Notes: generated by a model not told the origin, from the letters alone. Positions 1 through 7,961 are shown, counted from the stretch's first letter. The stretch is 30,319 bases of DNA from UMGS1851 sp900555605 (GCA_902472555.1 CABROF010000021.1:1-30319), one strand, 5' to 3'. Translations and numbers: made by a program.

Positions 1-773
1 CAGAGCCGCTGCTGCCGGGACGGTCCGTGGCAGAACAGCTCAAGGCTGCGAAGGAGCGGGTGCGGTCCAAAACCGCGGGTGCAAAGGATTGCCGATATAT
101 CGCATATTTTCAGTCGTTTACCAACACCTATGCACCGGTCTCCTATCTGAAGCCGTTATTTTCCGCTGCAATGGAACCGCCGGAGATTGTCGGACTGTCG
201 ATTGCAACACGGCCGGACTGCCTGCCGCCGGATGTGCTTGATTTGCTGACAGCGCTCAGCCGAAGAAAAACGGTGTGGGTAGAGCTTGGCCTCCAGACCA
301 TGCACCAGAGAACCGCGGATCTGATCCGGCGCGGTTATGCGCTTTCCTGCTTTGAACAGGCCGTTTCTGCCTTGTCCGCTCGGGAAATTCCGGTGGTGGT
401 GCATGTAATCTTAGGTCTGCCCGGAGAGAATCAAAACGATATGCTTGAGACAGCCCGTTATGTAGGACGCCTGCCTGTACACGGCATAAAACTGCAGCTG
501 CTGCATGTTCTGAAGAATACGGAACTGGAGAAGCAATATCTTCAGGGCAAGGTGCATGTGATGACGGAACAGGCGTATATTGACACTTTACTTGCCTGCA
601 TCGAATGTCTGCCGCCCGCCCTGGTGATACATCGCCTGACCGGAGATGGCCCAAAGCAGCAGCTGATCGCGCCGCTCTGGAGCGGGGACAAAAAACATGT
701 GCTGAATGCCATTCATCACCAAATGCATATACGCGGCTGCTTTCAGGGAAGAACGTTCCTGCCGCGAAACTAA
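1..773 (+). CDS. Radical SAM protein, TIGR01212 family (3' part only)
   Basis: This is the C-terminal part of a radical SAM protein of the TIGR01212 (YtqA/YhcC-like) family, whose substrate is not established. The frame is open from base 3 to the stop at 771-773. The internal GTG at 27 is not taken as the start because homology-like sequence continues across it. Recognisable segments are YIAYFQSFTNTYAPV, GLSIATRPDCLP, WVELGLQT, a GLPGE segment and VIHRLTGDGP, all typical of this family. The N-terminal 50 to 60 residues, where the CxxxCxxC iron-sulfur motif would lie, are outside the window, so the catalytic cluster cannot be checked. The stop codon overlaps the stop of the convergent mntP gene by two bases. 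Family assignment is by remembered motifs and is quite secure; the function is not. Confidence 0.88.
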   Translation, partial: EPLLPGRSVAEQLKAAKERVRSKTAGAKDCRYIAYFQSFTNTYAPVSYLKPLFSAAMEPPEIVGLSIATRPDCLPPDVLDLLTALSRRKTVWVELGLQTMHQRTADLIRRGYALSCFEQAVSALSAREIPVVVHVILGLPGENQNDMLETARYVGRLPVHGIKLQLLHVLKNTELEKQYLQGKVHVMTEQAYIDTLLACIECLPPALVIHRLTGDGPKQQLIAPLWSGDKKHVLNAIHHQMHIRGCFQGRTFLPRN

Positions 774-1363
774 AAATGGATGATTTCTAAATGCTCCAAA
801 AGAATCTTAACTCCGAGCAAAATAAGAATGATACCGCCCGCGGCTTCCGCAGGCGCTTTGTATTTTGCACCGAATACATTGCCGATCTTTACGCCTGCCA
901 TTGACAGCAGCAGCGTTGTAACGCCGATCAGTGCAACGGCCCAAATAATATTTACCTGTAAAAAAGCAAATGTGACCCCTACCGTCAATGCGTCGATACT
1001 GGTTGCCAGCGCCAGCAGCAGCATAACCCGGAATCCGAGGGAATCGGTATTCTTTTTGTCTGTTTTATCCGGCGTGCCGGAGGCCTTCTCCTTATGCAGC
1101 GCTTCCCAAAGCATACTGACTCCGATAAAACTCAGCAGGATGAAGGAAATCCAATGATCGTATTCTTTAATGAAGCCTTCAAATTGTATCCCTAAAAAGT
1201 ATCCGATGAGGGGCATACCTGCCTGGAAGATCCCGAAATACAGCCCGACGATCCCCGCTTCTTTCCAGCCTGCTCGCCGCAGGGACAAGCCTTTGCATAC
1301 TGCCACCGCAAATGCATCCATTGATAATCCGACCGCCAGAATAAACAGCTCTGCAAATCCCAT
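770..1363 (-). CDS. mntP: Putative manganese efflux pump MntP
   Basis: MntP-family inner-membrane exporter (197 aa) that in other bacteria pumps out Mn(II). The protein is almost entirely hydrophobic, with about six membrane segments and one charged loop at residues 90-110 (KEKASGTPDKTDKK). Two repeats each carry the family's membrane aspartate: D16 in GLSMDAF and D124 in ATSIDAL, corresponding to acidic residues reported as essential in the E. coli protein. I chose ATG 1363 because AGGGAG lies 6 bases upstream. A GTG five codons earlier has its AGGAG only 2 bases away. A strong promoter lies at 1453-1482. The 83-base leader shows no sequence I recognise as a yybP-ykoY manganese riboswitch. 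Confidence 0.93.
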   Translation of the reverse strand: MGFAELFILAVGLSMDAFAVAVCKGLSLRRAGWKEAGIVGLYFGIFQAGMPLIGYFLGIQFEGFIKEYDHWISFILLSFIGVSMLWEALHKEKASGTPDKTDKKNTDSLGFRVMLLLALATSIDALTVGVTFAFLQVNIIWAVALIGVTTLLLSMAGVKIGNVFGAKYKAPAEAAGGIILILLGVKILLEHLEIIHF

Positions 1364-1452
1364 AGGACGCTCCCTCACAACTCCTGAAATTTATTTCCCC
1401 GGAAATATCCGGACATGGAGGACGGCCTGTCTGCTGTCCGACACAATATATT

Positions 1453-1482
1453 AGTATAACAATTCCGCACGGGATATGTCAA
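1453..1482 (-). promoter_or_regulatory. Sigma-A promoter of mntP
   Basis: On the minus strand there is a perfect -35 TTGACA (1477-1482), an 18-base spacer and -10 TATACT (1453-1458). Transcription would start near 1446, giving a leader of about 83 bases before the mntP ATG. The leader contains a small hairpin, CCGGA-TATT-TCCGG (1399-1412). Confidence 0.8.
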
Positions 1483-1562
1483 TTGCCGTGTGTGTCTGCT
1501 TTAGCGCTGCGCTGAAAGAACATCCATGAAAGGCACACACAAATATTTTCGTTTTGTTGCGT

Positions 1563-1674
1563 CATTTGATAGAGCTGTATGAAAAATTTGCTGAAATTAG
1601 ATGATAAAATCCGTGGAAGTAGATATTTTCTTTTATTTTGTAGAAAAATAGAAAATATCGATTTCTATCAAATG
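1563..1674. repeat. Nested inverted repeats upstream of eda
   Basis: In the AT-rich stretch between mntP and eda, CATTTGATAGA (1563-1573) is repeated as its exact reverse complement TCTATCAAATG (1664-1674), separated by 90 bases. Nested inside, GATATTTTCT (1622-1631) is mirrored by AGAAAATATC (1650-1659) with an 18-base loop. A short direct repeat TATCGATTT occurs at 1656-1664 and again at 1686-1694, ending just before the eda -35 box. The arrangement suggests operators for a dimeric or looping regulator of eda. This is inference; no regulator gene is adjacent. Confidence 0.6.
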
Positions 1675-1696
1675 CTTTCGTATGCTATCGATTTTG

Positions 1697-1725
1697 TTGA
1701 CAGGAAAACAGGGGTGTGATATGAT
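1697..1725 (+). promoter_or_regulatory. Sigma-A promoter of eda
   Basis: Perfect -35 TTGACA (1697-1702), 17-base spacer and -10 TATGAT (1720-1725). Transcription should start near 1732, leaving a GC-rich leader of about 107 bases before the chosen eda start. The leader contains CCCGT-ccggca-ACGGG. It shows no riboswitch consensus that I recognise and no U-tract after the hairpin. Confidence 0.8.
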
Positions 1726-1839
1726 CCCTTCCGGTGATTGAAACTGCGGTGCTTTTCATCGCTGTGCAGCCGTCCCGTCCGGCAACGGGCCGCGCGTTCC
1801 TATGCCGAGAGATTGCCGGAGAAACGGAGCAGATGTGAA

Positions 1840-2478
1840 GTGGATAAAATTAAGATCATAAACCAGGTAATGGATTGCGGTGTGGTTGCCGTGATTCGGG
1901 CGGACGGAGAAGAACAGGCGCTTAAAATCTCAGAGCAGTGTGCGAAAGCAGGTATTCTCGCGCTGGAAATCACGTTTACCGTTCCGGGGGCATCGGAAGT
2001 CATCCGGGCGCTTACCAGAATGAATCAAAAGCTGCTGATCGGAGCAGGCACTGTTTTGGATCCGGAAACTGCAAGAGCCGCAATTCTTGCCGGTGCGCAG
2101 TTTGTGGTCAGCCCATGTCTGAATCGGGAAACCGCCGCGTTATGCAACCGATATCAGATTCCATACTTTGCAGGCGCAATGACCATTAAAGAAATTGTGG
2201 AATGCCTGGAGTGCGGCGTGGATATCGTCAAGCTGTTTCCTGGAGATTTGTTTGGCCCGGCATTTATCAAAGCGGTGAAGGGGCCGCTTCCAAATGTTAA
2301 AATTATGCCTACCGGCGGCGTAAATCCGGATAATATTCAAAGCTGGATTCGTGCAGGCGCCGTTGCTGTGGGAATCGGCGGGAATTTAACAAAGGGTGCG
2401 AAAACCGGCGACTACGATTCTGTTTATCAGGTCGGAAAGATCTATGTGGATGCGGTTAAAGCGGCACGTACAGAATAA
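1840..2478 (+). CDS. eda: KDPG/KHG aldolase (2-dehydro-3-deoxy-phosphogluconate aldolase)
   Basis: Cytoplasmic class I aldolase (212 aa) that splits 2-keto-3-deoxy-6-phosphogluconate into pyruvate and glyceraldehyde-3-phosphate, and often also acts on 4-hydroxy-2-oxoglutarate. The TIM barrel shows the catalytic E43 in LEITFTVP, the GAGTVLD strand, the Schiff-base K131 in VKLFPGD and the phosphate loop PTGGVNPDN. The usual PGxxTPxE segment reads AGAMTIKE here, a modest departure. I chose GTG 1840 (GGAG 10 bases upstream). The frame is open further upstream, but a start there would lie only 6 bases after the predicted transcription start, and the added 34 residues do not look like this family. 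No KDG kinase is adjacent. The gene ends 13 bases from a convergent gene's stop codon. Confidence 0.93.
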   Translation: MDKIKIINQVMDCGVVAVIRADGEEQALKISEQCAKAGILALEITFTVPGASEVIRALTRMNQKLLIGAGTVLDPETARAAILAGAQFVVSPCLNRETAALCNRYQIPYFAGAMTIKEIVECLECGVDIVKLFPGDLFGPAFIKAVKGPLPNVKIMPTGGVNPDNIQSWIRAGAVAVGIGGNLTKGAKTGDYDSVYQVGKIYVDAVKAARTE

Positions 2479-2491
2479 AGCGGCGTGCAGC

Positions 2492-3826
2492 TTACCAGCG
2501 GCGGATTAGGTTTATGTCAGGGGTACACACCGGCAGAGGACTTTGCGCCGCGGGCTCCGGCGTTGCGGCCGATTCTTCGGGTGATACCGAAGCGGAAGGG
2601 TCCGGCTCCGGCATGATATACAGATCGAGTGTTATGCTGTCCTGTGCTTTAAAAGAGACCGTCTGCCCAAAAAATACTTGTGCTGCGCCGTTGATTTGCA
2701 GCGTGTACTTTCCCGGCGCGTAATGCAGACGACTGATGGTCAGCGGAATTTCAGCGGAGATAAAGCTGAGTGCATCCTCCTGCCGGGAAATCGAATCAGC
2801 AGGGACCGCTTCTCCCCGGAAAAATAAATGGCTGGAGGATAAGTCGTCTCTCGTATATAGGAAGCCCTTTTCAAGATCCGTCAGTTTTCCGTAGCGATCC
2901 GTCAGGATGCCGCGTACCCGTACCTGCAGCGTCAGCTCTTGGCGGTCGCTGCCGAGAACCACCGTTCCGCCGCGCTGTCCATCTGCCGTGACGATACAAG
3001 TCAATGCAGGCGGAACTTTATTCAGCCGTAAGGATGCGGGACTGGTAAACGTGGCATACCGGATGTGATCGGGATCCGATTTGGACTGATAAAATACACG
3101 GACCGAACCGCCTCGGTTTCCCCAATAATTGATCACGCCATATTCAAAAATGGAAACGGTAGGTTTTCCGTTTTCAAAAAAGCCAAGACTTTTCAGCTTT
3201 TCTCCGAGTGTCCAGACGCGGTCCGGCGCAGTCCCGTTTGTGAATTCCCATACGGGGCTCTCCGGACTGTCGATCCAATCACGCAAGGAGAGAAAGGCAT
3301 CATTGCTGGCATGGCGGATTCCGTACAGGTCTTTTAACGAATTGCTCAGATCACTGTACTTAATCAGCGTAAAGTCTGTGGAATTTGAAGTTCCCGTGCT
3401 CTGCGGAAACCTTGTGTTGCTCATCGGAAAGCCGCTGTACGAAAGACCGCTGTAACGATATTCACCGCGGACGGATTTACCGCTGACTGACGCGCGGTAA
3501 TATCCGTCCGCAGTCGGTTTGAAATCGTTGACGACCCCGGTCAGCGAGACTGCCGCGGGATCTCCGTAGGCGCAAAGGCCTTTATCCATAAATAATTCCA
3601 CGTTAAAATAAAAATGCTTTGTACCGCCGGAGGTTTTGAGGGAGATGCATTCCGTATACTTGTACGGCGCATCTAAATAGTTTCGGATTTGAGCCCATGT
3701 AAAGGCTGTGCCGTCACCATATTCATCCGGCCTGTCCTGTGCTGACACGGTCGGTGGAAAAAGAATACATCCGGCGGATATCAGCATGCAGCAGAATTTT
3801 TTCAGTTTGCCGAACCGTTTCTTCAT
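2492..3826 (-). CDS. Exported protein of unknown family, second gene of a two-gene operon
   Basis: 444-aa protein with a Sec signal peptide: basic MKKRFGKLKK, a hydrophobic core to about residue 28, and likely cleavage after VSA (residues 27-29). I recognise no domain. The mature part is rich in aromatic, Ser and Gly residues. It contains an apparent beta-rich segment (residues 40-150), a middle segment that includes NYWGNRGGSVRVFYQSKSDPD, and a likely Ig-like or beta-sandwich region (residues 285-400). The tail (about 405-435) is Pro/Ser/Glu-rich, suggesting a linker. The start overlaps the upstream lipoprotein stop in an ATGA, and GGAGG sits 7 bases upstream, so the two are probably translationally coupled. 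Extracellular location is well supported; function is unknown. Confidence 0.7.
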   Translation of the reverse strand: MKKRFGKLKKFCCMLISAGCILFPPTVSAQDRPDEYGDGTAFTWAQIRNYLDAPYKYTECISLKTSGGTKHFYFNVELFMDKGLCAYGDPAAVSLTGVVNDFKPTADGYYRASVSGKSVRGEYRYSGLSYSGFPMSNTRFPQSTGTSNSTDFTLIKYSDLSNSLKDLYGIRHASNDAFLSLRDWIDSPESPVWEFTNGTAPDRVWTLGEKLKSLGFFENGKPTVSIFEYGVINYWGNRGGSVRVFYQSKSDPDHIRYATFTSPASLRLNKVPPALTCIVTADGQRGGTVVLGSDRQELTLQVRVRGILTDRYGKLTDLEKGFLYTRDDLSSSHLFFRGEAVPADSISRQEDALSFISAEIPLTISRLHYAPGKYTLQINGAAQVFFGQTVSFKAQDSITLDLYIMPEPDPSASVSPEESAATPEPAAQSPLPVCTPDINLIRRW

Positions 3827-5072
3827 ACAGATTCCTCCCTTTCATATAAAGACATATAAATCGCATATACATTCTCGTCGCGTATGACTGCCGCAGCTGA
3901 GAGCCCGGTTACGTTTGATACAGAAACACAATATGCTTCCTGTTCCGCAGGCAGTGCGGCGACCCATTGCCGGAACATATTTTGAGATTCAGAGGGGATC
4001 AGCGCCGTACAAAGGGCGGTCCGCAGTGCGGCGGAGGTCGGATCATGAGGCGAAATCTCTAAAATAAACGGCTGACCGATGTCCCAATCCGCCGGCAGAC
4101 AAAGCAGCCCGAGGCCATTCGTCTGGAACCACAGTGCCATCCGCGTTCCGGAATCGTCAAAATCCAGATACATTTCTTCCAGTAATTGCGCAGCGTCTAA
4201 GTGTTCATGCAGTAGGTTTGCAGCTGCACTGCCGAATTCCGGCTGCAGAAACAGATAGGTTTCTCTGACAGCGTCGTCGTCTCCGTAATCGAAAGGATCC
4301 CCTTGATAATAGCTGAGGGGGAGGCAGAAAAGGGGATGCCGCAATTTCGGATTCTCCATGCGGGATAGAAGTTCCGAAATCTCCTGCACGGACACCGGTT
4401 GGTCCGGCTTCAGGGCAGGCGCATACCAATTCATATCCCGTTCTTTTGGAATGAACCCTGCTTTCCATGCAAACCGTATGCCTTCCGTGCAGGCAGCCTG
4501 TATTTTCGTATAATCGTGAAACCGGGAAAGGTCGCTGTACACAGACAGCGGATCTCCGGCGCTGCCCCAAATGAAGGTTCTGCGCCGGGTGCCGTCCCCA
4601 TAGTGTTCCGTATAGACGGACATTTTACCTGCTTCTTCCTTCTGCAGCTTTAGAAGACGCGCTTCCGCCGAGGCCTCCTCTGTATATTCCTTTCCCTGAA
4701 ACAGAGACTGAAAATATCCGGAACCAGTACCGACCTCCAGCTCTGCGGATACGGGGATGCAGGAAGCGCCCCAGAAATCGGCGGCCCGGATGGCTTCATA
4801 TGCGAGACGGTATAAATTCTGCCTGTCTAAAATGGCCTCACCGGCCGGAATCGCATCAAGCCGCCGTGCCTCTTCCTCCGGCAGACATTCCTGCAGCATT
4901 GTCAAAAAGATACGTTCCGTAATAACCGTTTCGTCTTCGATCAGCAAGCCGCTGCGTTCTGGCGGCTGTGCTCCCCGCAAGCAAGAACAGCTCCTGTCAG
5001 CAGACAGAGCAGCAGACATACACACAGAACCAGCCGGCCGCGCCGAGTAAGTCGTCTTTGCGTTTTGCTCAT
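3823..5072 (-). pseudogene. Lipoprotein gene of unknown family with an apparent frameshift after the lipobox
   Basis: Reading from ATG 5072 (GGGAG 8 bases upstream) gives a textbook lipoprotein signal: basic MSKTQRRLTRRGR, a hydrophobic core and the lipobox LTGAVLAC. That frame stops at 4941-4943 after 43 residues. The long body continues one frame away to 3823. Adding one G to the run GGGG at 4973-4976 joins them as VLACGGAQPPERSGLLIEDE, restoring a protein of about 416 residues. The only in-frame start of the body alone (GTG 5025) would lack any export signal. Two stretches faintly resemble S-layer homology motifs: one including LDRQNLYRLAYEAI and one including EGIRFAWKAGFIP followed by a proline-rich turn and VQEISELLSRM. 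The break may be a real mutation, phase variation or a sequencing error. The downstream exported gene overlaps by 4 bases. Confidence 0.7.
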
Positions 5073-5105
5073 ATGCTTCAGCTCCCTTCCCTTGTCCTCG
5101 GAGCC

Positions 5106-5135
5106 ATTATAACGGGCCTCTTTCCTGCGTGACAA
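5106..5135 (-). promoter_or_regulatory. Promoter of the lipoprotein operon
   Basis: On the minus strand: -35 TTGTCA (5130-5135), 18-base spacer, perfect -10 TATAAT (5106-5111). The predicted transcript starts near 5099, 27 bases before ATG 5072. This supports 5072, rather than the internal GTG 5025, as the true start of the lipoprotein. Confidence 0.72.
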
Positions 5136-5180
5136 TCATTTCCCAAAACGGAACGGCGCCTTCATACGGAATACTTCTGT

Positions 5181-5221
5181 AAAAAGAAATTCCCCCGCAT
5201 ACCGATAGGCTGAGAGGGGGA
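5181..5221 (-). terminator. Intrinsic terminator after the MATE gene
   Basis: On the minus strand, TCCCCC (5216-5221) pairs with GGGGGA (5191-5196) across a 19-base loop. It is followed by AATTTCTTTTT (5181-5190 and adjoining bases). It lies about 60 bases after the MATE stop codon and upstream of the lipoprotein promoter. Confidence 0.7.
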
Positions 5222-5278
5222 GATTATTTCCCGGTATTGTCAAAGCAGGCAGACCCGCCGCGGCAGCGCTGCTTCCGG

Positions 5279-6667
5279 TTAATCGGCTGCAGCCGTTGTT
5301 TCACGCGTAACGGCGCGGATCCATTGATCCTTCCTCATGCGGATAATGCACAGCAGTACCTTCAGCGGTTCATCGATTTTCATAAATAAGAGAACCAGCG
5401 GCACAGGAAGATGCAATAAGAAGGCAGCGGCAAATGCGCAGGGCAGTGCAACGACCCACAGACTGATCATCTCCGCCGCAAGACAGAACCGCGTATCCCC
5501 TGCGCCCCGCAGAACACCGACGATACAAAGTGCGGAGGTTGATACGAAAAATGTTATGACGGCAATCACCACAAGCATTTCTTTTGCGAGCGCTTTTGTC
5601 TCTTCTGAGATTACGTAGAAATCAACGACAAAATCCTTAAGCAGCAAAATCAGTATACAAGCGGCGGCACCCACCAGAAAGCTGAGATACTTCAATGTAT
5701 GTGCCTGCAGCTTTGCCCGGGGAATATTGTTTTCCCCGATGGTTTTGCCTACCACCACCGCAGCTGCATTGGCAATGCCGAATATCACGATCGTAGCCAG
5801 CTGCTGCACCATAGAAGCGATGGAGTTTGCTGCTACCGGGTCGCCGGCAGAGTAGGTGATATGTCCCAGCAGCGCTGCCTGAAGCGTAATGCCGAGGGAC
5901 CAGATGACCTCATTAATGAATACGGGGGTTCCGTATCGAACCAGATCTTTTGCCAGAAGCCTATCGAATTTTAAAATATGGCGGGGACGGAAGGAGAGCC
6001 GTTTATCAATCAGAAATACATAAATAAAGGTTACAATGAACTCAACCAGCCGGGCGCAGAGCGTTGCAATGGCCGCGCCCCGGATTCCCATGGCCGGCGC
6101 GCCGAGATGGCCGAAGATCAGAACCCAGTTCAGAAATATATTTGTCAGCAGAGAAAGAACGTTGACCACCACGGAAATCTTTACGATTTCTAAACAGCGC
6201 AGTAGACAGATCATGGTATTGCTGAGCGCGAAAAGGATATATGAAAAACCGATAATCCGCAGATATTCACAGCCCGCGGCTATTTTAGCCGGATCCGTGG
6301 TATACAGCTTCATCACCTGCTCCGGGACCAGAAGCACCGTAAGTCCGAATATGAGCGATGCAAAAAAGGCAGCTTTCAGAATCATGGAGAAGATTGTCCG
6401 GATTGTTTTTACATCGCGCTTTCCCCAATATTGCGCGCTGAGCACGGTGGCGGCCCCGGCCAGGCCGAAGCAGACGAGAGATAAAATAAAAAAGGGCTGA
6501 TTTGCCAGCGAGGAGGCAGAAAGCAATACCTCCGTCTTATCTGCCCGGCCCAGCATGATGGTATCTGCCAGATTGACGGAAAATGTAATCAGATTCTGCA
6601 GGGCGATGGGCAACGCAATGGCAGCAATGCTGGTATAAAAGGATTTTTCTCTTACAAGCTTTATCAT
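5279..6667 (-). CDS. MATE-family multidrug/sodium antiporter
   Basis: 462-aa multi-pass membrane protein of the MATE family, which exports drugs or metabolites in exchange for Na+ or H+. About twelve hydrophobic segments fall in two homologous halves. Diagnostic segments are ALPIALQNLITFSVNLADTI near the N terminus, GLAGAATVLSAQYWGKRD (the conserved Q-WG in the second helix region), MGIRGAAIAT, the start of the second half at YGTPVFINEVIWSLG, and GVLRGAGDTRF. The substrate cannot be inferred from sequence. The gene has its own promoter (6758-6786) and terminator (5181-5221), so it is probably monocistronic. The roughly 84-base leader can form two mutually exclusive hairpins. The ribosome binding site is weak: only GGA about 10 bases before the ATG. 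Confidence 0.93.
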   Translation of the reverse strand: MIKLVREKSFYTSIAAIALPIALQNLITFSVNLADTIMLGRADKTEVLLSASSLANQPFFILSLVCFGLAGAATVLSAQYWGKRDVKTIRTIFSMILKAAFFASLIFGLTVLLVPEQVMKLYTTDPAKIAAGCEYLRIIGFSYILFALSNTMICLLRCLEIVKISVVVNVLSLLTNIFLNWVLIFGHLGAPAMGIRGAAIATLCARLVEFIVTFIYVFLIDKRLSFRPRHILKFDRLLAKDLVRYGTPVFINEVIWSLGITLQAALLGHITYSAGDPVAANSIASMVQQLATIVIFGIANAAAVVVGKTIGENNIPRAKLQAHTLKYLSFLVGAAACILILLLKDFVVDFYVISEETKALAKEMLVVIAVITFFVSTSALCIVGVLRGAGDTRFCLAAEMISLWVVALPCAFAAAFLLHLPVPLVLLFMKIDEPLKVLLCIIRMRKDQWIRAVTRETTAAAD

Positions 6668-6757
6668 GTCTATGGATTCCGATCTGTGTGCGCCGCATAT
6701 GCTGGGACTTCCGGTATGTGCGGCGTATTTTGTAATATACGCAAAACGCGCTCAGAT

Positions 6758-6786
6758 GTTATACCATAGAGGACGCGTGATTGCAA
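6758..6786 (-). promoter_or_regulatory. Promoter of the MATE gene, with structured leader
   Basis: On the minus strand: -35 TTGCAA (6781-6786), 17-base spacer, -10 TATAAC (6758-6763); transcription would start near 6751. In the leader, GCGTAT/ATACGC (6723-6742) and CGCCGCA/TGCGGCG (6691-6725) share bases 6723-6725, so they cannot form together. Confidence 0.62.
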
Positions 6787-6805
6787 CTGTACGGAGCATA
6801 TCTTT

Positions 6806-7885
6806 TTACCGGATCTCATCCACGCGGCCGAACCGATACCCGAGCGCAGCTGCCTGGCGGACAAAATCCGGCAGTGCCTCGGCGTTTTCTCCCGTTTTTG
6901 TATGGAGCTGATAGATTGCGCCGTTATGCAGATTGGAGATCAGCTCGCCTACGACGTAATCGTGACCGTGGAGCTTATCCGTATAGTCCTGGTATGCGTA
7001 GCTGAAAAGGACTGTGGTAACCCCCAGCTCAGTTGCAATACATAGGTCCCGTTCGCTGTAATAGCCGTAGGGAGGCCTGTAATAGGAAATGGCACGGCGC
7101 TGGCCGAATGCTTTCTCGTATCGTTTTTCCACCTGTGAAATATATTGTACGACTTGCTGCGGCTCTAAGCTTGTATAGAGTGCATGGCGATTGCCGTGAC
7201 TGGCAAGCAGGTGGCCTTCGGAAATGATCCGCTTGATGATTTCAGCATTGTCCGGATCTGCGATATAATCCCCGGAGGCAAAAAAGGTGGCTTTTATGCC
7301 TTCCGCTTTCAGCTGATCCAACAGGTATAAAGTAAAACCATATTCCACATCAATATTAAACGTGAGATATACCGTTTTTTCCGTTGGATTGCCTTTTGCG
7401 ATAAAACGGTACTGCTCCATCCACGCAGCAGCCTGGGCAGGAACCGCAAAGCCCGAGTCCGGGGATAGATATAAATAATTTCGCGTGGTATCCTTTCCGT
7501 TCAGCACACTGTAATCAAAGTTTTCGCTGTTTTGGGGCGGAACAGTGGGAGAGGCAGGCACGGCAGTGGGCGCGATTTGCGTTTCTTCGGGCGCAGCAGT
7601 GGGCGGCGTTTTTGAAGGGCCCGACGTCTGTATTCCTTCCGTTTGCTGCGGAAACGGAGTCCCCGCAGTAAGAGGCGGCGTCTGCACAGGCGCAGTGGTA
7701 AAAGCCCCCGCGGTTTCCGAACCTGCGGCGGGGGGCGTGTAAACTGTCCCGACGGTTTCCGTCGTCTGCCCTCTGGATAATAAGAGGATAACAGAAACGG
7801 CAGCTAACAGGACCATACAGCACAGCAGAATCACATAAAGCGTTCTTTTCAGCAAATAATTTGTTTTTTTAAAAAACGATTTCAT
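6806..7885 (-). CDS. Membrane-anchored NodB-fold polysaccharide deacetylase (PdaA-like)
   Basis: 359-aa protein: cytoplasmic KRT-rich start, one membrane helix (about residues 15-37), a Thr/Pro/Ala-rich linker (about 41-120) and a NodB deacetylase domain (about 168-359) that should lie outside the cell. Homologues such as PdaA remove acetyl groups from peptidoglycan. Visible motifs are the metal-binding SHGNRH (H230, H234), RPPYG (270-274), the SYAYQD segment and the final QLHT (H328). Motif 1, normally TFDDG or TFDNG, reads TFNID (175-179), so the usual catalytic Asp position is Asn. I chose ATG 7885 because AAGGA lies about 8 bases upstream; an ATG eight codons earlier has no such site. A promoter is at 7962-7990. 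Confidence 0.86.
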   Translation of the reverse strand: MKSFFKKTNYLLKRTLYVILLCCMVLLAAVSVILLLSRGQTTETVGTVYTPPAAGSETAGAFTTAPVQTPPLTAGTPFPQQTEGIQTSGPSKTPPTAAPEETQIAPTAVPASPTVPPQNSENFDYSVLNGKDTTRNYLYLSPDSGFAVPAQAAAWMEQYRFIAKGNPTEKTVYLTFNIDVEYGFTLYLLDQLKAEGIKATFFASGDYIADPDNAEIIKRIISEGHLLASHGNRHALYTSLEPQQVVQYISQVEKRYEKAFGQRRAISYYRPPYGYYSERDLCIATELGVTTVLFSYAYQDYTDKLHGHDYVVGELISNLHNGAIYQLHTKTGENAEALPDFVRQAAALGYRFGRVDEIR

Positions 7886-7961
7886 GGGGCATCCTTCTGC
7901 AGATTTCATACGACTGCGGATATCTGTTTCTAAAATGCTGCCTCAGAGCTGCGTTCAACGC

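Noticed and set aside
1363..1452. Manganese riboswitch (yybP-ykoY) upstream of mntP
   Set aside because: I looked for its conserved loop sequences because mntP is often controlled this way, but saw no match; the 83-base leader is short for it.
1738..1839. 34-codon N-terminal extension of eda
   Set aside because: It would start 6 bases after the predicted transcription start and adds Arg/Cys-rich sequence unlike KDPG aldolases.
5026..5072. A separate 43-residue small lipoprotein gene
   Set aside because: The reading frame ends right after the lipobox and the adjacent frame continues as a full-length body, so one split gene is the simpler explanation.
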